Assembly: GCA_964632485.1 (NCBI GenBank)
Contig: CAZWDO010000003.1
Span: forward strand, 57,950-77,743
Source of the DNA: CAZWDO01 sp964632485 [NCBI: uncultured bacterium]
Lineage (GTDB): Bacteria > JAGOEH01
Length of the DNA: 19,794 nucleotides
Reading direction: 5' to 3'
Position numbers and translations under genes: made by a program. This document shows positions 9,101 through 17,518 of this stretch, piece by piece (position 1 is the first letter of the stretch; each line of letters starts with the position of its first letter). The notes beneath the pieces were generated by a model that had not been told where the DNA came from, searched no databases, and was given only the letters and a program-made list of their open reading frames with translations.

Positions 9101-10150
9101 GAAATCGATTCTTCAGACTTAGTTATTATAATGGAATATCGACACGATACCGCAAATGAAGCGGAGGGTTTGCAAAGGATTCTCAGCATAAACGAACGCA
9201 TCCCCATAGCGGTTTTGGCGCATAAAATCCAAGCGCTAAACGCGATAATACCCTCAATGCCGTCCAACAGTTTGTACACTATTTATAAACCGTTAACTCC
9301 CCGTAAATTAATTGATTTTTTTAAGCAGCTTAACGATCCGACTCATAGAGCAACTGAGGAGAAGCCGCGTCATATTCTTGATTCATCTGTATTTTCAGCG
9401 AATAGCTTGAAAGTGCTGGTGGCTGATGACAATGAAATTAATCTGAAAGTAATCAACGCCATGTTGACAAAGCTGGGGTGTCGGGTAATATCGGCAGAAA
9501 ATGGCGAAAAGGCCTGGGAAATCTACCAAAACAATGAGTTAGATTTAATGTTTTTGGATATACACATGCCGGAGTTATCGGGGATTGAACTTGCGCAACG
9601 GATTCGCAGCGTCGAGAGGGATAGCCGACATCTTCCCCTTGTCGCGTTGACGGCAGATGCCATGCCTGGTGATCGTGAAAAGTATCTGCAAGCCGGTTTT
9701 GACGATTATATATCTAAACCTGTTCAGCCGGAGCAGATTGTGTCGATTATATTAAATATGAGCGTTCGGGAGAATCTCCAGGATGCGGGAGATTCTATAA
9801 GCGAGGAGGCTGTCTTTTCACTTCCCTCGATATCTTTTAATCATCAGTCATTATTGCGTAAAGTCAATAATGACACTCAGGCCTACCAGGAAATTCTGGA
9901 TCATTTTAAAGAAATTGTTCCAGAATACTTAAAACAGCTTCAAGAGAATTTTCTGACAAATAATTTTAAGCAAATGCATTTTATCGCTCATAGCATCAAG
10001 GGGATAGCTGCTGAATTGGAATGTATTCCACTGGCGAATTCTGCCCGTGAATTGGAAGTTTATCTTCATTCTGAAGCTGAACCTCAACGGCGGATCATTG
10101 AGACGACCCTGGAGACACTCAGTTCAATTTGGCAGAAGATATTATTTTGA
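6155..10150 (+). CDS. Soluble multi-PAS hybrid sensor histidine kinase with pseudo-receiver, receiver and HPt domains
   Basis: A 1331-residue cytoplasmic two-component phosphorelay protein with no membrane segments. Rough domain order: PAS 7-120, divergent PAS-like 125-245, PAS 249-370, PAS 378-505, GAF-like 514-670, HisKA 695-762 with [11 protein letters not shown] (phospho-His705), HATPase_c 800-925 with N box SNAVKF, DTGIGI and GTGLGLAIS, a degenerate receiver 940-1062, a full receiver 1084-1205 (VADDNE, LDIHMPE with Asp1135, SKPVQ), and HPt 1225-1330 (AHSIKG, His1279). In the first receiver the acceptor region reads VIIMEYRH with no Asp, so it is probably a pseudo-receiver. The start is TTG at 6155, nine bases after GGAG. 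An ATG at 6150 is out of frame and stops after two codons. No response regulator lies beside it, so the output partner is unknown. Its 3' end overlaps the convergent gene by nine bases. Confidence 0.93.
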   Translation: MNLETMNYLFENMSLGVAHHRLIFNDREEPIDYEYLDVNEAFAAMFGLKLQDIIGKRVREVFPDIDMFDFDWIKFYSTATRQCAQHSITRFSELTRRWYHINIICPTINEFITFTMDITHLKESYWKLETLLGSTDDVILEITDKLEIQGIWSRRHDYPFSGEDKSFPVMASTFFSAEVFPQVREKVIRVIEGGGVEKFEFFCGLSQRDQWFLVKITPIFREERIYSSALLVISDITEQKQLTLELEKNKTVLQTIFDVLPIGLTVTDSDGQIIDANAMSQKILEISRSTQLGRSFDGPQWEILRPDLTRMPANEFASVRALSENRVIKNIEMGLVINENQIRWIVVNAAPIPLQQYGVAITYFETTEQKMMLEKLRRQEELYRKLIMSIPDGITLTDAEGRIVFCSPQTLSIYKISDMSNVLGNSVLEWVDPEYRTFTQDILKKIITGEIEQFGRNVPGHARQILKMLKSDGSSFLGDITAVPLMDDSRKVTGIIAITRDVTEQVQIEHQIEGYWLLERQLAIISSILLSNQPDAVIQALIVLQNTVNPLSVYFFIRSYSAGFEKMSIKFHTFRKKMDIAEGRSKSLDFQLTKKQLHQLNQGKMIFSNLTRRQTADLKFPPNMDYQVLLMPVLADDQLWGAIALVELKDQIHHIKKNKLFYQTFKKIVNIAIQRQINETKWLEAKKKAEEANIAKSSFLANMSHEIRTPMNGIIGMSELLIITPLTPIQKEYLDAIRKSAYSLLDIINDILDFSKIEAGKFTLKSEPFEMLNLLEDALNLISLKAEEKKLELLLDYNLEIPRMLIGDSIRIRQIVLNFLSNAVKFTPQGTVKLSCGIESSFDPQTDHHIELCISVQDTGIGIAQDTQSKVFDSFTQLDDSTSRKFGGTGLGLAISRNLAELMGGHIALESRENSGSIFSLHLCLDVPKFSSVWEQNSVKKRILILDNRTQAMRLLIKILDQTQHTLQIYEDIEGLIKACSGEIDSSDLVIIMEYRHDTANEAEGLQRILSINERIPIAVLAHKIQALNAIIPSMPSNSLYTIYKPLTPRKLIDFFKQLNDPTHRATEEKPRHILDSSVFSANSLKVLVADDNEINLKVINAMLTKLGCRVISAENGEKAWEIYQNNELDLMFLDIHMPELSGIELAQRIRSVERDSRHLPLVALTADAMPGDREKYLQAGFDDYISKPVQPEQIVSIILNMSVRENLQDAGDSISEEAVFSLPSISFNHQSLLRKVNNDTQAYQEILDHFKEIVPEYLKQLQENFLTNNFKQMHFIAHSIKGIAAELECIPLANSARELEVYLHSEAEPQRRIIETTLETLSSIWQKILF

Positions 10151-10897
10151 ATCAATCCGGCGGCACTCGATCAGTTCTTCTGACTGATCGTTCACCAGCA
10201 AGAAAGCGCCTGATTCGGCATTGATAACCAGGCCTTCCATTTTATGATCGGGTAGAGAATACTCAACGCTAATTCCTTCGTGTTCAGACCATCGGAAGAG
10301 TAGAGCGCTTTCGTCGCTGATAATCCAAAAGCAATCTAACATTGGATCGTAAGTGATTCCGGAATAATCTAATGCTTTATCAAGAGCAATTTTCCTGTTA
10401 ATAGAAAAATCTGAATTCAATTTTACTAATAACCCGGGATTTTTTTCGTTTAGGACAAAGAAAACTCCATCAGCAGAAATACAGATTCCTTCAAGACCGC
10501 TGTTTGCCGCTCCGGTCAAGTCCAAATGAAACCGCGCCAATTCATGCCCGATAGTATCCAGTTGAACGATATCGCGCAGCCGTTCTTCCGCGACCCACAG
10601 GGTCGTGTCAGAAAGTCGCAATGCAATTCCTTCCAGATCGTCCCCTTGCCAGTCCAGCATTTTGATCACTTCTCCCTGGCGGGATATCAGATAAACCCGA
10701 TTTGTCTGGTCACTGACTGTCCACAAGTAATTCTGATCGATATGCCAACACAGGTCGGAAGGTTCAGGAACAGCCAGGGAATACCTGGCTGTTACCTGCA
10801 TTTGATAGGAACTATCTCCGGGTCCTGATTTTGCGCGCGCGCTGCATAATACCAGATTCATAACAACAAGAACCGGGATCAGTCGGTTGAATTTCAT
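10142..10897 (-). CDS. Secreted beta-propeller protein of the YjiK / SdiA-regulated type
   Basis: The 251-residue protein has an N-terminal signal peptide ([22 protein letters not shown], likely cut after residue 22; the cysteine lacks a proper lipobox). The mature part is built of propeller-like repeats with recurring [46 protein letters not shown] and MEGLVIN motifs, which match the SdiA-regulated (YjiK) family. These are exported proteins of unclear function whose fold is related to other propellers, including phytase-like ones; no calcium-phytase active site was recognised. It is the last gene of the nine-gene run, starts by an ATGA overlap with the lipoprotein gene without its own strong ribosome site, and is probably translationally coupled. 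Its stop lies inside the end of the convergent kinase gene. Confidence 0.78.
   Translation of the reverse strand: MKFNRLIPVLVVMNLVLCSARAKSGPGDSSYQMQVTARYSLAVPEPSDLCWHIDQNYLWTVSDQTNRVYLISRQGEVIKMLDWQGDDLEGIALRLSDTTLWVAEERLRDIVQLDTIGHELARFHLDLTGAANSGLEGICISADGVFFVLNEKNPGLLVKLNSDFSINRKIALDKALDYSGITYDPMLDCFWIISDESALLFRWSEHEGISVEYSLPDHKMEGLVINAESGAFLLVNDQSEELIECRRIDSK
10168..10190. other. Perfect 8-bp hairpin just downstream of the kinase stop
   Basis: CGATCAGT (10168-10175) and ACTGATCG (10183-10190) form a perfect 8-bp stem with a 7-base loop, 18 bases after the kinase stop and inside the 3' coding end of the opposing propeller gene. No run of T follows on the plus strand, so it is not a classical intrinsic terminator. 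It could mark or protect the 3' end of the kinase transcript. Confidence 0.5.
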
Positions 10898-12120
10898 TGA
10901 TTAGAGGCTCGGGGAGTGGGTGTTGTGAATAACTGCCAGGTAGCGGAACCATCGGGATAACGTCCATAAGACACATCATCGGTCTGGGCGCCAAAGGTAA
11001 TTGAATCGATCACAGTCGTGCCGTTGGGAGCAAAAAGGCCAATCGCTTCGCCACTACCGGAAAGCTTGATATCAACATGTAGAATACCTTCGCTTGTTTC
11101 CTTATCCGCCCAAAACAATAAAAACCCGCCCGCAGGAATGGTCGTCGAATCTGGAGCGCGATCGGGAATCTGCCAGGCTGTGGGTTTGCTAAAATCATCG
11201 GTAATGTACATGCCGGCGAGATTCACGGATTGGGGTCCGGGGTTATAGATTTCAATCCAGTCTTCTTTGTCGCCAAATTCATCCTGGATAATTCCGCTGT
11301 TTCCGGCTAAAAATTCGTTGACATAAAGGACAGGAGGAACATACCCGACCTGAAATGACAATGTGTCGGAATAATCGATGAGTCCACCCTGATCTTCTGC
11401 TTTGATGTAAAAGTAGATAACGCTACCATCATTAAAAACACCTAAATTGGCTTGGTAAAGCGTTTGATTCAATTGAAAGTCGGCTTGATTGGAAAAAGTT
11501 TGCGCGGTTCCATAATAGATTGATACGGTTGATAGATTATTATCGGCATCGGTGACTTCAACCTGGATGACGACTTCAGTCGTTGGAGACAGAGTTTCCG
11601 GAGTAACCGATATATTGCCGATCACCGGCGCGCGATTCGCTGGAGCGGTGCCATTGGCCACTCCCGGGGACGGATTATCGAAAATTATCCAGGAAGCTCC
11701 GCCATCAGTCTGCCGTCCATAAGATTTACCCAATTCCATTGCGGGAAGATCGACCTGGTCGATTCTTTTTTCGTCCTGATCTTCAAACGTAATCTGTTCG
11801 CCGGCGCTGGAAAGTTTGAAATTTGTTTGAATGTCGTCGCAATTCCACACCAGAAACCCTCTTGCGGGAACAGTCGTGCCCTGTGGGAAAATTGTTTTGT
11901 TGCTGATCGAGCCGGCATCATAGAGATAGAACCCACTAATATCGACAATTTGATTGCCGGGATTGTAAATTTCAATCCAGTCCGGGTCTCCGGTTGACAA
12001 CAGTTCATTGATGTATAAAACAACATCTGAATCCTGGCTTGATACCGGGTCTTCATCGGTACTGCAAGCCATGCCTAACAGCATAAACGCAATTATTAAG
12101 AGTAAAAACAAACGATACAT
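10894..12120 (-). CDS. Lipoprotein with two lamin-tail (LTD) domains flanking an Ig-like segment
   Basis: A 408-residue exported lipoprotein. The signal sequence ends in the lipobox LGMAC with Cys19 as the lipidated residue; Ser at +2 fits sorting to the outer membrane. Two lamin-tail domains (about 33-155 and 262-405) are internal duplicates: each begins with YINELL or YVNEFL, contains DWIEIYNPG and ends with SYGR, then a SW/TW and a short P-S/T-P tail. Between them (165-255) lies an Ig-like or Fn3-like beta segment (PVIGNISVTPETLSP, IQVEVTDADNN, YFYIKAEDQGG). LTD domains occur in many secreted bacterial proteins as binding or adhesion modules, without known catalysis. GGGAGG six bases before the ATG supports the start. 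It sits 15 bases after the porin stop and overlaps the next gene by ATGA, so a surface partner of the porin is plausible but unproven. Confidence 0.85.
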   Translation of the reverse strand: MYRLFLLLIIAFMLLGMACSTDEDPVSSQDSDVVLYINELLSTGDPDWIEIYNPGNQIVDISGFYLYDAGSISNKTIFPQGTTVPARGFLVWNCDDIQTNFKLSSAGEQITFEDQDEKRIDQVDLPAMELGKSYGRQTDGGASWIIFDNPSPGVANGTAPANRAPVIGNISVTPETLSPTTEVVIQVEVTDADNNLSTVSIYYGTAQTFSNQADFQLNQTLYQANLGVFNDGSVIYFYIKAEDQGGLIDYSDTLSFQVGYVPPVLYVNEFLAGNSGIIQDEFGDKEDWIEIYNPGPQSVNLAGMYITDDFSKPTAWQIPDRAPDSTTIPAGGFLLFWADKETSEGILHVDIKLSGSGEAIGLFAPNGTTVIDSITFGAQTDDVSYGRYPDGSATWQLFTTPTPRASNQ

Positions 12121-12135
12121 GGGAAACCTCCCTGA

Positions 12136-13377
12136 TTAAAAGTTTACAAGAGTACGCAATGCGATATAACTGAAATCGTCATTGCCGATGTATTTGCCGC
12201 CGCCAGTGGCATATTCGGAATGATCGACCCAAACATAGTTTAACATAAAGCGCACATTGGCATTGGCGTACCAATTGAGCGCCAGTGTATAATTGGCTGC
12301 TTTGCCGCCCATGACGGGGGCATCCATATCGGTGAGATTGATAAAGCTGGCGCGAGTAGCCAGCTCCCAGGCCCCGATCGAGTGAGCAGGCAACGGAGAG
12401 CTGAGTTCACCCTCGGTTCCGTCATATTGGCGCGATTCACCGGTCAAAAACCAGCTAAAGAACAGGTAACTGCCATTAAATTGAATAGCAGCCAGGTCGT
12501 TGGAACGCGTAATATGCGTTCCCATGTATTCTCCCTGCAGGGAGAAGGGGCCCCAGACAGCAGCTCCCTCAAGGCCATAGATCAAGTAATGGTCAACATT
12601 GACAATATTGCCGGATTCGAGAAATTTGACACGGCTGACTTTGGTCTCGGGTCGGACGCTGAACTCGATAAACTGTTCAACGCCATCTTCTGGAGCTAAT
12701 GGCGTCAAATAACCGACACTGCCCCCCAGATGGAATAAGCGTTTTTCTTGCCGGAAGGGAGCCAGGGCAATACGTCCCGCCATCCCATATCCTTCATCTT
12801 CGCTTTTTTTATCGAGACCCGAAAGATTTTCACCAAAAATGGCAGTGGACGCATACCAAAATGAACCCCAGCGTGAAACTCCCAAGCCCATGCGTCGATC
12901 CGGCGCAAATTCATTGGGGTAGGCCCTTTCCAAAAAAGTCAACATGCGCGAGCTGGTTAATTCTTCCAGACTGAAGGGTGGCTTGAATTGGCCAAGTTGA
13001 ATTTCCATTTGATCAACGCCGCGATAACTCAGCCACATATCTTTAATTTCCAGTGGTTCATCTTTTTTGTCTTCGTTTTTGATATAGGGTGAAAAATTAA
13101 AATCCCATTCGGCTCGCCAATCTTTCCAAAGTTTTACCTTCATTGCGAAGCGGGCCCGGCGTAAATCAGTTCCACTACTGAGGATATCTTTGTTCTTGTT
13201 TTCAAAATATACCGCGCCATCCATAAACATCCGCACATCAAAACGGGTTTGAAACTGTCCGTCATTCGATTTAAAAATTAAAATCCCATCTTCCCAACCG
13301 ACTCGACCCTCCTGGGCGAAGGTCATGGTTAACATTAAACCTGAAAACGTAATCAGCCATAAAAGTTTTTTCATCAT
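12136..13377 (-). CDS. OprP/OprO-type phosphate-selective outer-membrane porin
   Basis: The 413-residue protein has a signal peptide (MMKKLLWLITFSGLMLTMTFAQ) and then a beta-barrel of alternating polar and aromatic strands ending in VNF, the C-terminal Phe typical of outer-membrane barrels. The N-terminal half carries porin O/P signatures: WEDGILIFKSNDGQFQTRFDVRM-like strands, TDLRRARFAMKVKL, WDFNFSP, and LGQFKPPFSLEELTSSRMLTFLERA. Such porins take up phosphate, sometimes pyrophosphate or other anions. The start is one of two neighbouring ATGs (13377 or 13374) after AGGAGG; the second has better spacing. The 5' end overlaps the PiT permease stop by ATGA, linking outer- and inner-membrane phosphate transport directly. 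Anion selectivity is inferred from family and context, since the pore lysines cannot be assigned without a structure model. Confidence 0.88.
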   Translation of the reverse strand: MMKKLLWLITFSGLMLTMTFAQEGRVGWEDGILIFKSNDGQFQTRFDVRMFMDGAVYFENKNKDILSSGTDLRRARFAMKVKLWKDWRAEWDFNFSPYIKNEDKKDEPLEIKDMWLSYRGVDQMEIQLGQFKPPFSLEELTSSRMLTFLERAYPNEFAPDRRMGLGVSRWGSFWYASTAIFGENLSGLDKKSEDEGYGMAGRIALAPFRQEKRLFHLGGSVGYLTPLAPEDGVEQFIEFSVRPETKVSRVKFLESGNIVNVDHYLIYGLEGAAVWGPFSLQGEYMGTHITRSNDLAAIQFNGSYLFFSWFLTGESRQYDGTEGELSSPLPAHSIGAWELATRASFINLTDMDAPVMGGKAANYTLALNWYANANVRFMLNYVWVDHSEYATGGGKYIGNDDFSYIALRTLVNF

Positions 13378-14561
13378 TTTTCCTCCTTCAGGATGGAAAG
13401 TGTTGCTAAATTGATCGAATCGATATTTCTCCGTGAAATATCGTTGTATAGCGCGAAAAACTGTTTTTGAGTTTGCATTTTTACAGGATGACCCATAGCC
13501 GGAGAAGAGTTTTTTACTGGCTGCATAAAAACATTTTGGATAAAAAAGAGTAATATAAAGCAGAGTAATCCGGTTATCATTGGAGTGAGCGCCCAGCCAA
13601 GGGCAATTTTTCTCAATAAAATGAAATTGATTCCCTTACCGCCCTTCATGATGCTCATTCCGATTACGGCACCGATAATCGCTTGTGAGCTTGATACTGG
13701 AACTAATGGTAATGTGGGCAATCCCAAAATAGTCAGTATCTGTTTTATGCTTTGGGATGAAAATAGGAAAAGAACCAGGGATTCCGCCAAAACTGCAACA
13801 AGGGCGGTTAGGGGTGTCAGGCGGAATAGTTGGTTGCCAACAATTTTCATGAGTTGATAGGAATGAGTAAATATTCCAAGCGCGATGGCAATTCCGCCAA
13901 AGAGAAAAAGCAGTTGCTCCCCACTTAATGCGAATCCCCAGGGCGTTGATATTCCAGTGAAAGGACATGCGGAGACAAATACGCCCATTACATTGCCGAT
14001 ATTATTAGCGCCCAGACTATAGGCTCCAAAGGCTCCGATAATTACCAGCCCATATCGCATTAGATAATCCAGAGTTAGTAAATGGATTTTTGTTTTTTTC
14101 CACCAATAATTTAGCAGCAAATAGATAATAATAGCCAGAAGGGCCGCTAATATTGGTGATAGTATCCAACTGGAGACAATCCGGATGAGTTGTTCTCCGT
14201 CGGTGGGGGATCCGGTAAAGCAATTCCAGCCGACAATTCCGCCGATAATTGCCTGGGTCGTAGAAACAGGAAATCCTACCTTGTTCATGGCAACAATAAC
14301 TAAGGCTGACGATAAGGCGACGGTAAATGATCCGGCCAGAGCATTGATAGAACCCAGCACGCCCAGACTCTCGCTGACTCCGGCACCGCCGATAACGGCA
14401 CCAAGGATGACAAATATCCCTGCGACCAGGGCTGCAACGTGGAACCGCACCATTCGTGTTCCTACGGCCGTGCCAAAAAGGTTGGCCGCGTCGTTGGCGC
14501 CCAAGGACCATCCCAGGAAAAGGCCGCTCAGTAAAAAAAACCAAATAATCATATAACGCAT
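13374..14561 (-). CDS. pit: PiT-family inorganic phosphate permease
   Basis: A 395-residue polytopic inner-membrane protein of the PiT (PF01384) family, which imports metal-phosphate or phosphate with H+ or Na+. The inverted-repeat signatures are both present: GANDAAN at residues 21-27 and GANNIGN at 184-190, with PVSTTQAIIG in the first half and PVSSSQAIIG in the second. A polar tail of about 55 residues follows the last membrane segment and looks cytoplasmic. Two starts compete. ATG 14561 lies two bases after the DUF47 stop but directly abuts its AGGA, while in-frame ATG 14552 is spaced about nine bases from it and may be the true start. The DUF47 gene upstream and the porin downstream support a dedicated phosphate-uptake unit rather than sulfate use. 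Confidence 0.94.
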   Translation of the reverse strand: MRYMIIWFFLLSGLFLGWSLGANDAANLFGTAVGTRMVRFHVAALVAGIFVILGAVIGGAGVSESLGVLGSINALAGSFTVALSSALVIVAMNKVGFPVSTTQAIIGGIVGWNCFTGSPTDGEQLIRIVSSWILSPILAALLAIIIYLLLNYWWKKTKIHLLTLDYLMRYGLVIIGAFGAYSLGANNIGNVMGVFVSACPFTGISTPWGFALSGEQLLFLFGGIAIALGIFTHSYQLMKIVGNQLFRLTPLTALVAVLAESLVLFLFSSQSIKQILTILGLPTLPLVPVSSSQAIIGAVIGMSIMKGGKGINFILLRKIALGWALTPMITGLLCFILLFFIQNVFMQPVKNSSPAMGHPVKMQTQKQFFALYNDISRRNIDSINLATLSILKEEK

Positions 14562-14563
14562 TC

Positions 14564-15208
14564 CTACATAAAACGTTTAATTGCCGCAATGGCTAATCGG
14601 TCACACACGTCCTCGGCGGCATCGGCGATCTGCTCAATATGATAGGTAAAGTATCGCTGATGGATTTTGTAACTCAATCTATCATCCGTGAGAAATAGCT
14701 TCCGTTTTATTTTTTCAGCAATACGGTCCGATTCCTTTTCATAAAAAATCACTTTAGTGATCGCATCCCTAACCGAGGCCAAATCGTTAAAATAGGCACG
14801 ATCTGCAGAAACAGTATATTCGACTGCTGAAACAACGGCATCGCACAATTCTCCGAAATAAAGGGTCAGATCGGCCCGGATACGCGGGCGTTCCACTGAA
14901 AATTGCTCTAAGGTCTCATTAAGCATATTGAGGACTTTATCGGTGCTCTCCAATAATCCCAATACATCTCCCCGATATTCGGGAATCAGGGTCTGTAAAT
15001 ATAAATTCTCTTCGATCAACCGTCGAAGCTCGTCCCCTTTACTTTCAATCTGGCGCAGAGAATCCAGCCGGCTTTCAAAATCTTCATCCTGACCATCCAG
15101 ATAGAACCGAAGACCTTGTTTGAATAGCAATCCCCCCTGCACCACTAAATCAAAATAGCGGTCGATTTCCGCTTCCAGTTTTTTTACTTTTTTAAATAGA
15201 ATTGGCAT
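14564..15208 (-). CDS. PhoU-like DUF47 protein, PiT accessory factor
   Basis: A 214-residue, all-helical cytoplasmic protein of the DUF47/PhoU-divergent family. Acidic ExxxD-type motifs typical of PhoU-like metal sites are visible: IESKGDELRR, LLESTDKVLN, YEKESDRIAEKIKRK and HIEQIADAAEDVCDRLA. The length is normal for the family. Members are nearly always encoded next to PiT permeases and are thought to modulate their phosphate transport; here the two genes are only two bases apart. The start at 15208 has AAGGA about nine bases upstream. In contrast with true PhoU, no Pst transporter or PhoR/PhoB genes are in the window, so a role with PiT is the best reading. Confidence 0.9.
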   Translation of the reverse strand: MPILFKKVKKLEAEIDRYFDLVVQGGLLFKQGLRFYLDGQDEDFESRLDSLRQIESKGDELRRLIEENLYLQTLIPEYRGDVLGLLESTDKVLNMLNETLEQFSVERPRIRADLTLYFGELCDAVVSAVEYTVSADRAYFNDLASVRDAITKVIFYEKESDRIAEKIKRKLFLTDDRLSYKIHQRYFTYHIEQIADAAEDVCDRLAIAAIKRFM

Positions 15209-15241
15209 TCGGTATTTCCTTTTGATTAGGTATAAAAGCAG

Positions 15242-15979
15242 TTATCCTTTTAAAACTTTGTCGGGAGAAGGCTGGGAGATCGCAATTAGATCGCGGTAAA
15301 ATATCAAATATAGTATTGCCATCAAGCCCCCGATAAAGAATGGTAAGCTGGAACGGGACTTTTTTTTAAGGGATAATGTGATTGATGCGCTGCGTCCGAC
15401 GGTCAGCGGCCCCGCTTTCAGCTCAACAAAATCCTGATGGGTTTTTCGGGTAAGACGGAACGGGGCATGAATGCTTTTTTTAGCATTATATTCCGGTACT
15501 GTTTTGTTGATGCGGTTGACCTGTAAATCCTTTGGGAAAAAGATCGAGAGCGTATAAAATTGGATTGTCTCCGCCAAAGAATTGGTGAGGGAATACTCCC
15601 AGGTCAGATTGCCAAACGGACGCTGTTGCCAAATTTCATCGGGATTGAATCTCATTTTAGCCATCAATATAACAGTATCTTCCATGTTGGGAAGTTGGTT
15701 GAAAACAATCCGTAATTGGTCGCCGGCTTCTTTTTCTATTCGGCCAATACTATCGCATATTTTTGAAGGGCTGGTTATATTTTTGAGCGGCAATTGAGGC
15801 GCTGGAAGAAATAATTCTGCCTTGTCCAACTCAGCGACCACGATCCGCGCTTGCCATGTTACTCCGCCTTGATCATCAAAATCCAGAATTTCCTCCAGGC
15901 TAACGATTGCCGACTGACAAGGTATTACGGAAAGAATCGACATTAAAAATCCAAAAAGCGGGGCCGTGATTTTCATCAT
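15242..15979 (-). CDS. Unknown exported protein with signal peptide and C-terminal membrane anchor
   Basis: I do not recognise this 245-residue protein. It has an N-terminal signal peptide (hydrophobic residues 4-20, possible cleavage after Ala24), a periplasmic beta-rich region of about 185 residues, a membrane segment at about 212-231 (PFFIGGLMAILYLIFY) and a short cytoplasmic tail with several charged residues. Strand-like stretches such as LTWEYSLTNSLAETIQFYTLSIFFP and LKAGPLTVGRSASITLSLK suggest one or two immunoglobulin-like or jelly-roll-like domains, but no catalytic motif is visible. GAGG about five bases before the first of two tandem ATGs supports the start. It overlaps the upstream transporter stop by ATGA and is 33 bases from the DUF47 gene. 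The placement between two transport systems suggests a periplasmic accessory factor; this is inference only. Confidence 0.72.
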   Translation of the reverse strand: MMKITAPLFGFLMSILSVIPCQSAIVSLEEILDFDDQGGVTWQARIVVAELDKAELFLPAPQLPLKNITSPSKICDSIGRIEKEAGDQLRIVFNQLPNMEDTVILMAKMRFNPDEIWQQRPFGNLTWEYSLTNSLAETIQFYTLSIFFPKDLQVNRINKTVPEYNAKKSIHAPFRLTRKTHQDFVELKAGPLTVGRSASITLSLKKKSRSSLPFFIGGLMAILYLIFYRDLIAISQPSPDKVLKG

Positions 15980-17508
15980 TGGAACCTCGGTGTGATACCC
16001 AGAATGCGGAACCAGGTAAATCCGGCGATGATGAGCAAGATGGCGCCAATTGTTGTCATAATGATACCATATTTTAAATTTTCCAATGTTGAATACTGTC
16101 CGGTACTATACATAATTACGTTTGGCTTGGCATTGATGGGTAAACTGATAACCCAATCAATCGTAAACGCCGCTGGCAGCGCCAACCAAACCGGATCAAA
16201 GCCTAGCTGTTTGGCCATTGCAATAGTGAAAGGGATCATGATTAAGGTTCGCATCGTTTTACTGGTAAAAAAAAGATGTGAATACATATTAACAACAATT
16301 ACAATAACATAGACCAGCCAGAAATTAATCCCGGGTTGGATATTTAAAAAATCGAATAGACGGCCAACTAACCAGTTGGCCGCGCCGGTATCGTTCAAAG
16401 CCAGTCCACCGGCGTAAGCGCCGCAACTGAAAATCATCAAATGCCAGGGAATATCGGCTTCGTTCCATTTTAAAATGCCGATTTTCGGGAAAAAAGCGAT
16501 TAAAACGCCAATAAAAGCGGCCATAACTGCAGAAATATCAAAACCAAACCAGGATAAATGTTGTTTGTCAGTTACCCAAAGAAAAATTACCATTCCGAAA
16601 ATCATCAATGATTTGATTTCTCCGATTCCGATTGGACCCATTTTTTTGAGTTCCAGTCGCATGCGTTCCAAACCTCCTTCCAATTGGGGTACCTTCTCCT
16701 CGTTTTTAAGGCGAAAAACCCAACGGGGACCGATAAACCAGCCGATAAGCATGGCTGTTACTACTACCGGTAAATTTGCAAATAGCCAATCGCTATAGTA
16801 AATGCGGGTGGACCCCATACTGAGGATAAAAGCGATCGCGATAATATTCGCGTTACTTCCGGTCATGAAGGCAGATGAGCCGAAATCGATGGCTTGCATG
16901 TTCTGCAGCAACAAGTTTTTCCCAAAATTATTGCTGTTTTGGTGAGTAGATCCGTAGATTGCGGCAATGACCAGCAGAATTGGCAGCAGCATTGCTGCCC
17001 GCGCGGCTGTAGCTGGAATCAATCCTGCCAAAAAAAGGTTTAGTAAAAAAAAAGCGAGGGTGATTTGATATGCATTATGTCCAAAACGGACGATCAGCGC
17101 TAAAGCCAGTCGTTTGGCAAGATTAGTCTTGATCATCATGGAGCTGAGGATAAAAGCCAGCACATTCAACCAAATCACATCAAACCCTAATACTCCCAAT
17201 ACATTCTTCTCGCTCCACCCGTCGAAAAAAACCAGCATTCCCATTAAAAGCAGCGATGTCACGTAGGTTGGAACCGGTTCAGCCACCCACCAGATCAGCG
17301 CTGTTGTAAAACAAGCAATTACGACCTGCGCAGCGCGTGTCATCCCTTCCGGCGTTGGTAAATAAAAAAGAACTAAAAATAAACCGATACCGAGAGGGAA
17401 ACCCAGATATTTCATCCATTGATCTCCCTTACTGCTCGGACGAGTTGGCAAATCCGCCAGACGATTTTTACTCAGGTCTAATAAATCCGTTTTGTGCGCT
17501 GCCGTCAT
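15976..17508 (-). CDS. DASS/SLC13-family anion transporter
   Basis: A 510-residue inner-membrane transporter of the divalent anion:Na+ symporter (SLC13/CitT) type, whose members carry dicarboxylates, citrate, sulfate or phosphate. Seen here: WWVAEPVPTYVTSLLLMGM after the first helices, NVLAFILSSMMIKTNLAKRLAL, LIPATAARAAMLLPI, MTGSNANIIA near residue 215 and LPINAKPNVIMY near 455. The last two correspond to the paired Na+/substrate hairpin loops. The frame stays open upstream to 17610, but the ATG at 17508 has AAGGA seven bases before it, lies ten bases after the CYTH stop and gives a normal N-terminus, so it is chosen. The substrate is not fixed by sequence; neighbouring phosphate genes make an inorganic anion, or an organic acid exchanged for phosphate, plausible. 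Confidence 0.87.
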   Translation of the reverse strand: MTAAHKTDLLDLSKNRLADLPTRPSSKGDQWMKYLGFPLGIGLFLVLFYLPTPEGMTRAAQVVIACFTTALIWWVAEPVPTYVTSLLLMGMLVFFDGWSEKNVLGVLGFDVIWLNVLAFILSSMMIKTNLAKRLALALIVRFGHNAYQITLAFFLLNLFLAGLIPATAARAAMLLPILLVIAAIYGSTHQNSNNFGKNLLLQNMQAIDFGSSAFMTGSNANIIAIAFILSMGSTRIYYSDWLFANLPVVVTAMLIGWFIGPRWVFRLKNEEKVPQLEGGLERMRLELKKMGPIGIGEIKSLMIFGMVIFLWVTDKQHLSWFGFDISAVMAAFIGVLIAFFPKIGILKWNEADIPWHLMIFSCGAYAGGLALNDTGAANWLVGRLFDFLNIQPGINFWLVYVIVIVVNMYSHLFFTSKTMRTLIMIPFTIAMAKQLGFDPVWLALPAAFTIDWVISLPINAKPNVIMYSTGQYSTLENLKYGIIMTTIGAILLIIAGFTWFRILGITPRFQ

Positions 17509-17518
17509 AACCGATTCC

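Noticed and set aside
12531-12544. CTCCCTGCAGGGAG palindrome
   Set aside because: It is a perfect palindrome but lies inside the porin coding sequence, encodes ordinary barrel residues and has no second copy noticed; probably chance.
14570-14579. AAAACGTTTA as a third LacI-type operator before the PiT gene
   Set aside because: It shares only the inner AAACGTTT core, lacks the outer TG/CA and encodes the last residues of the DUF47 protein.
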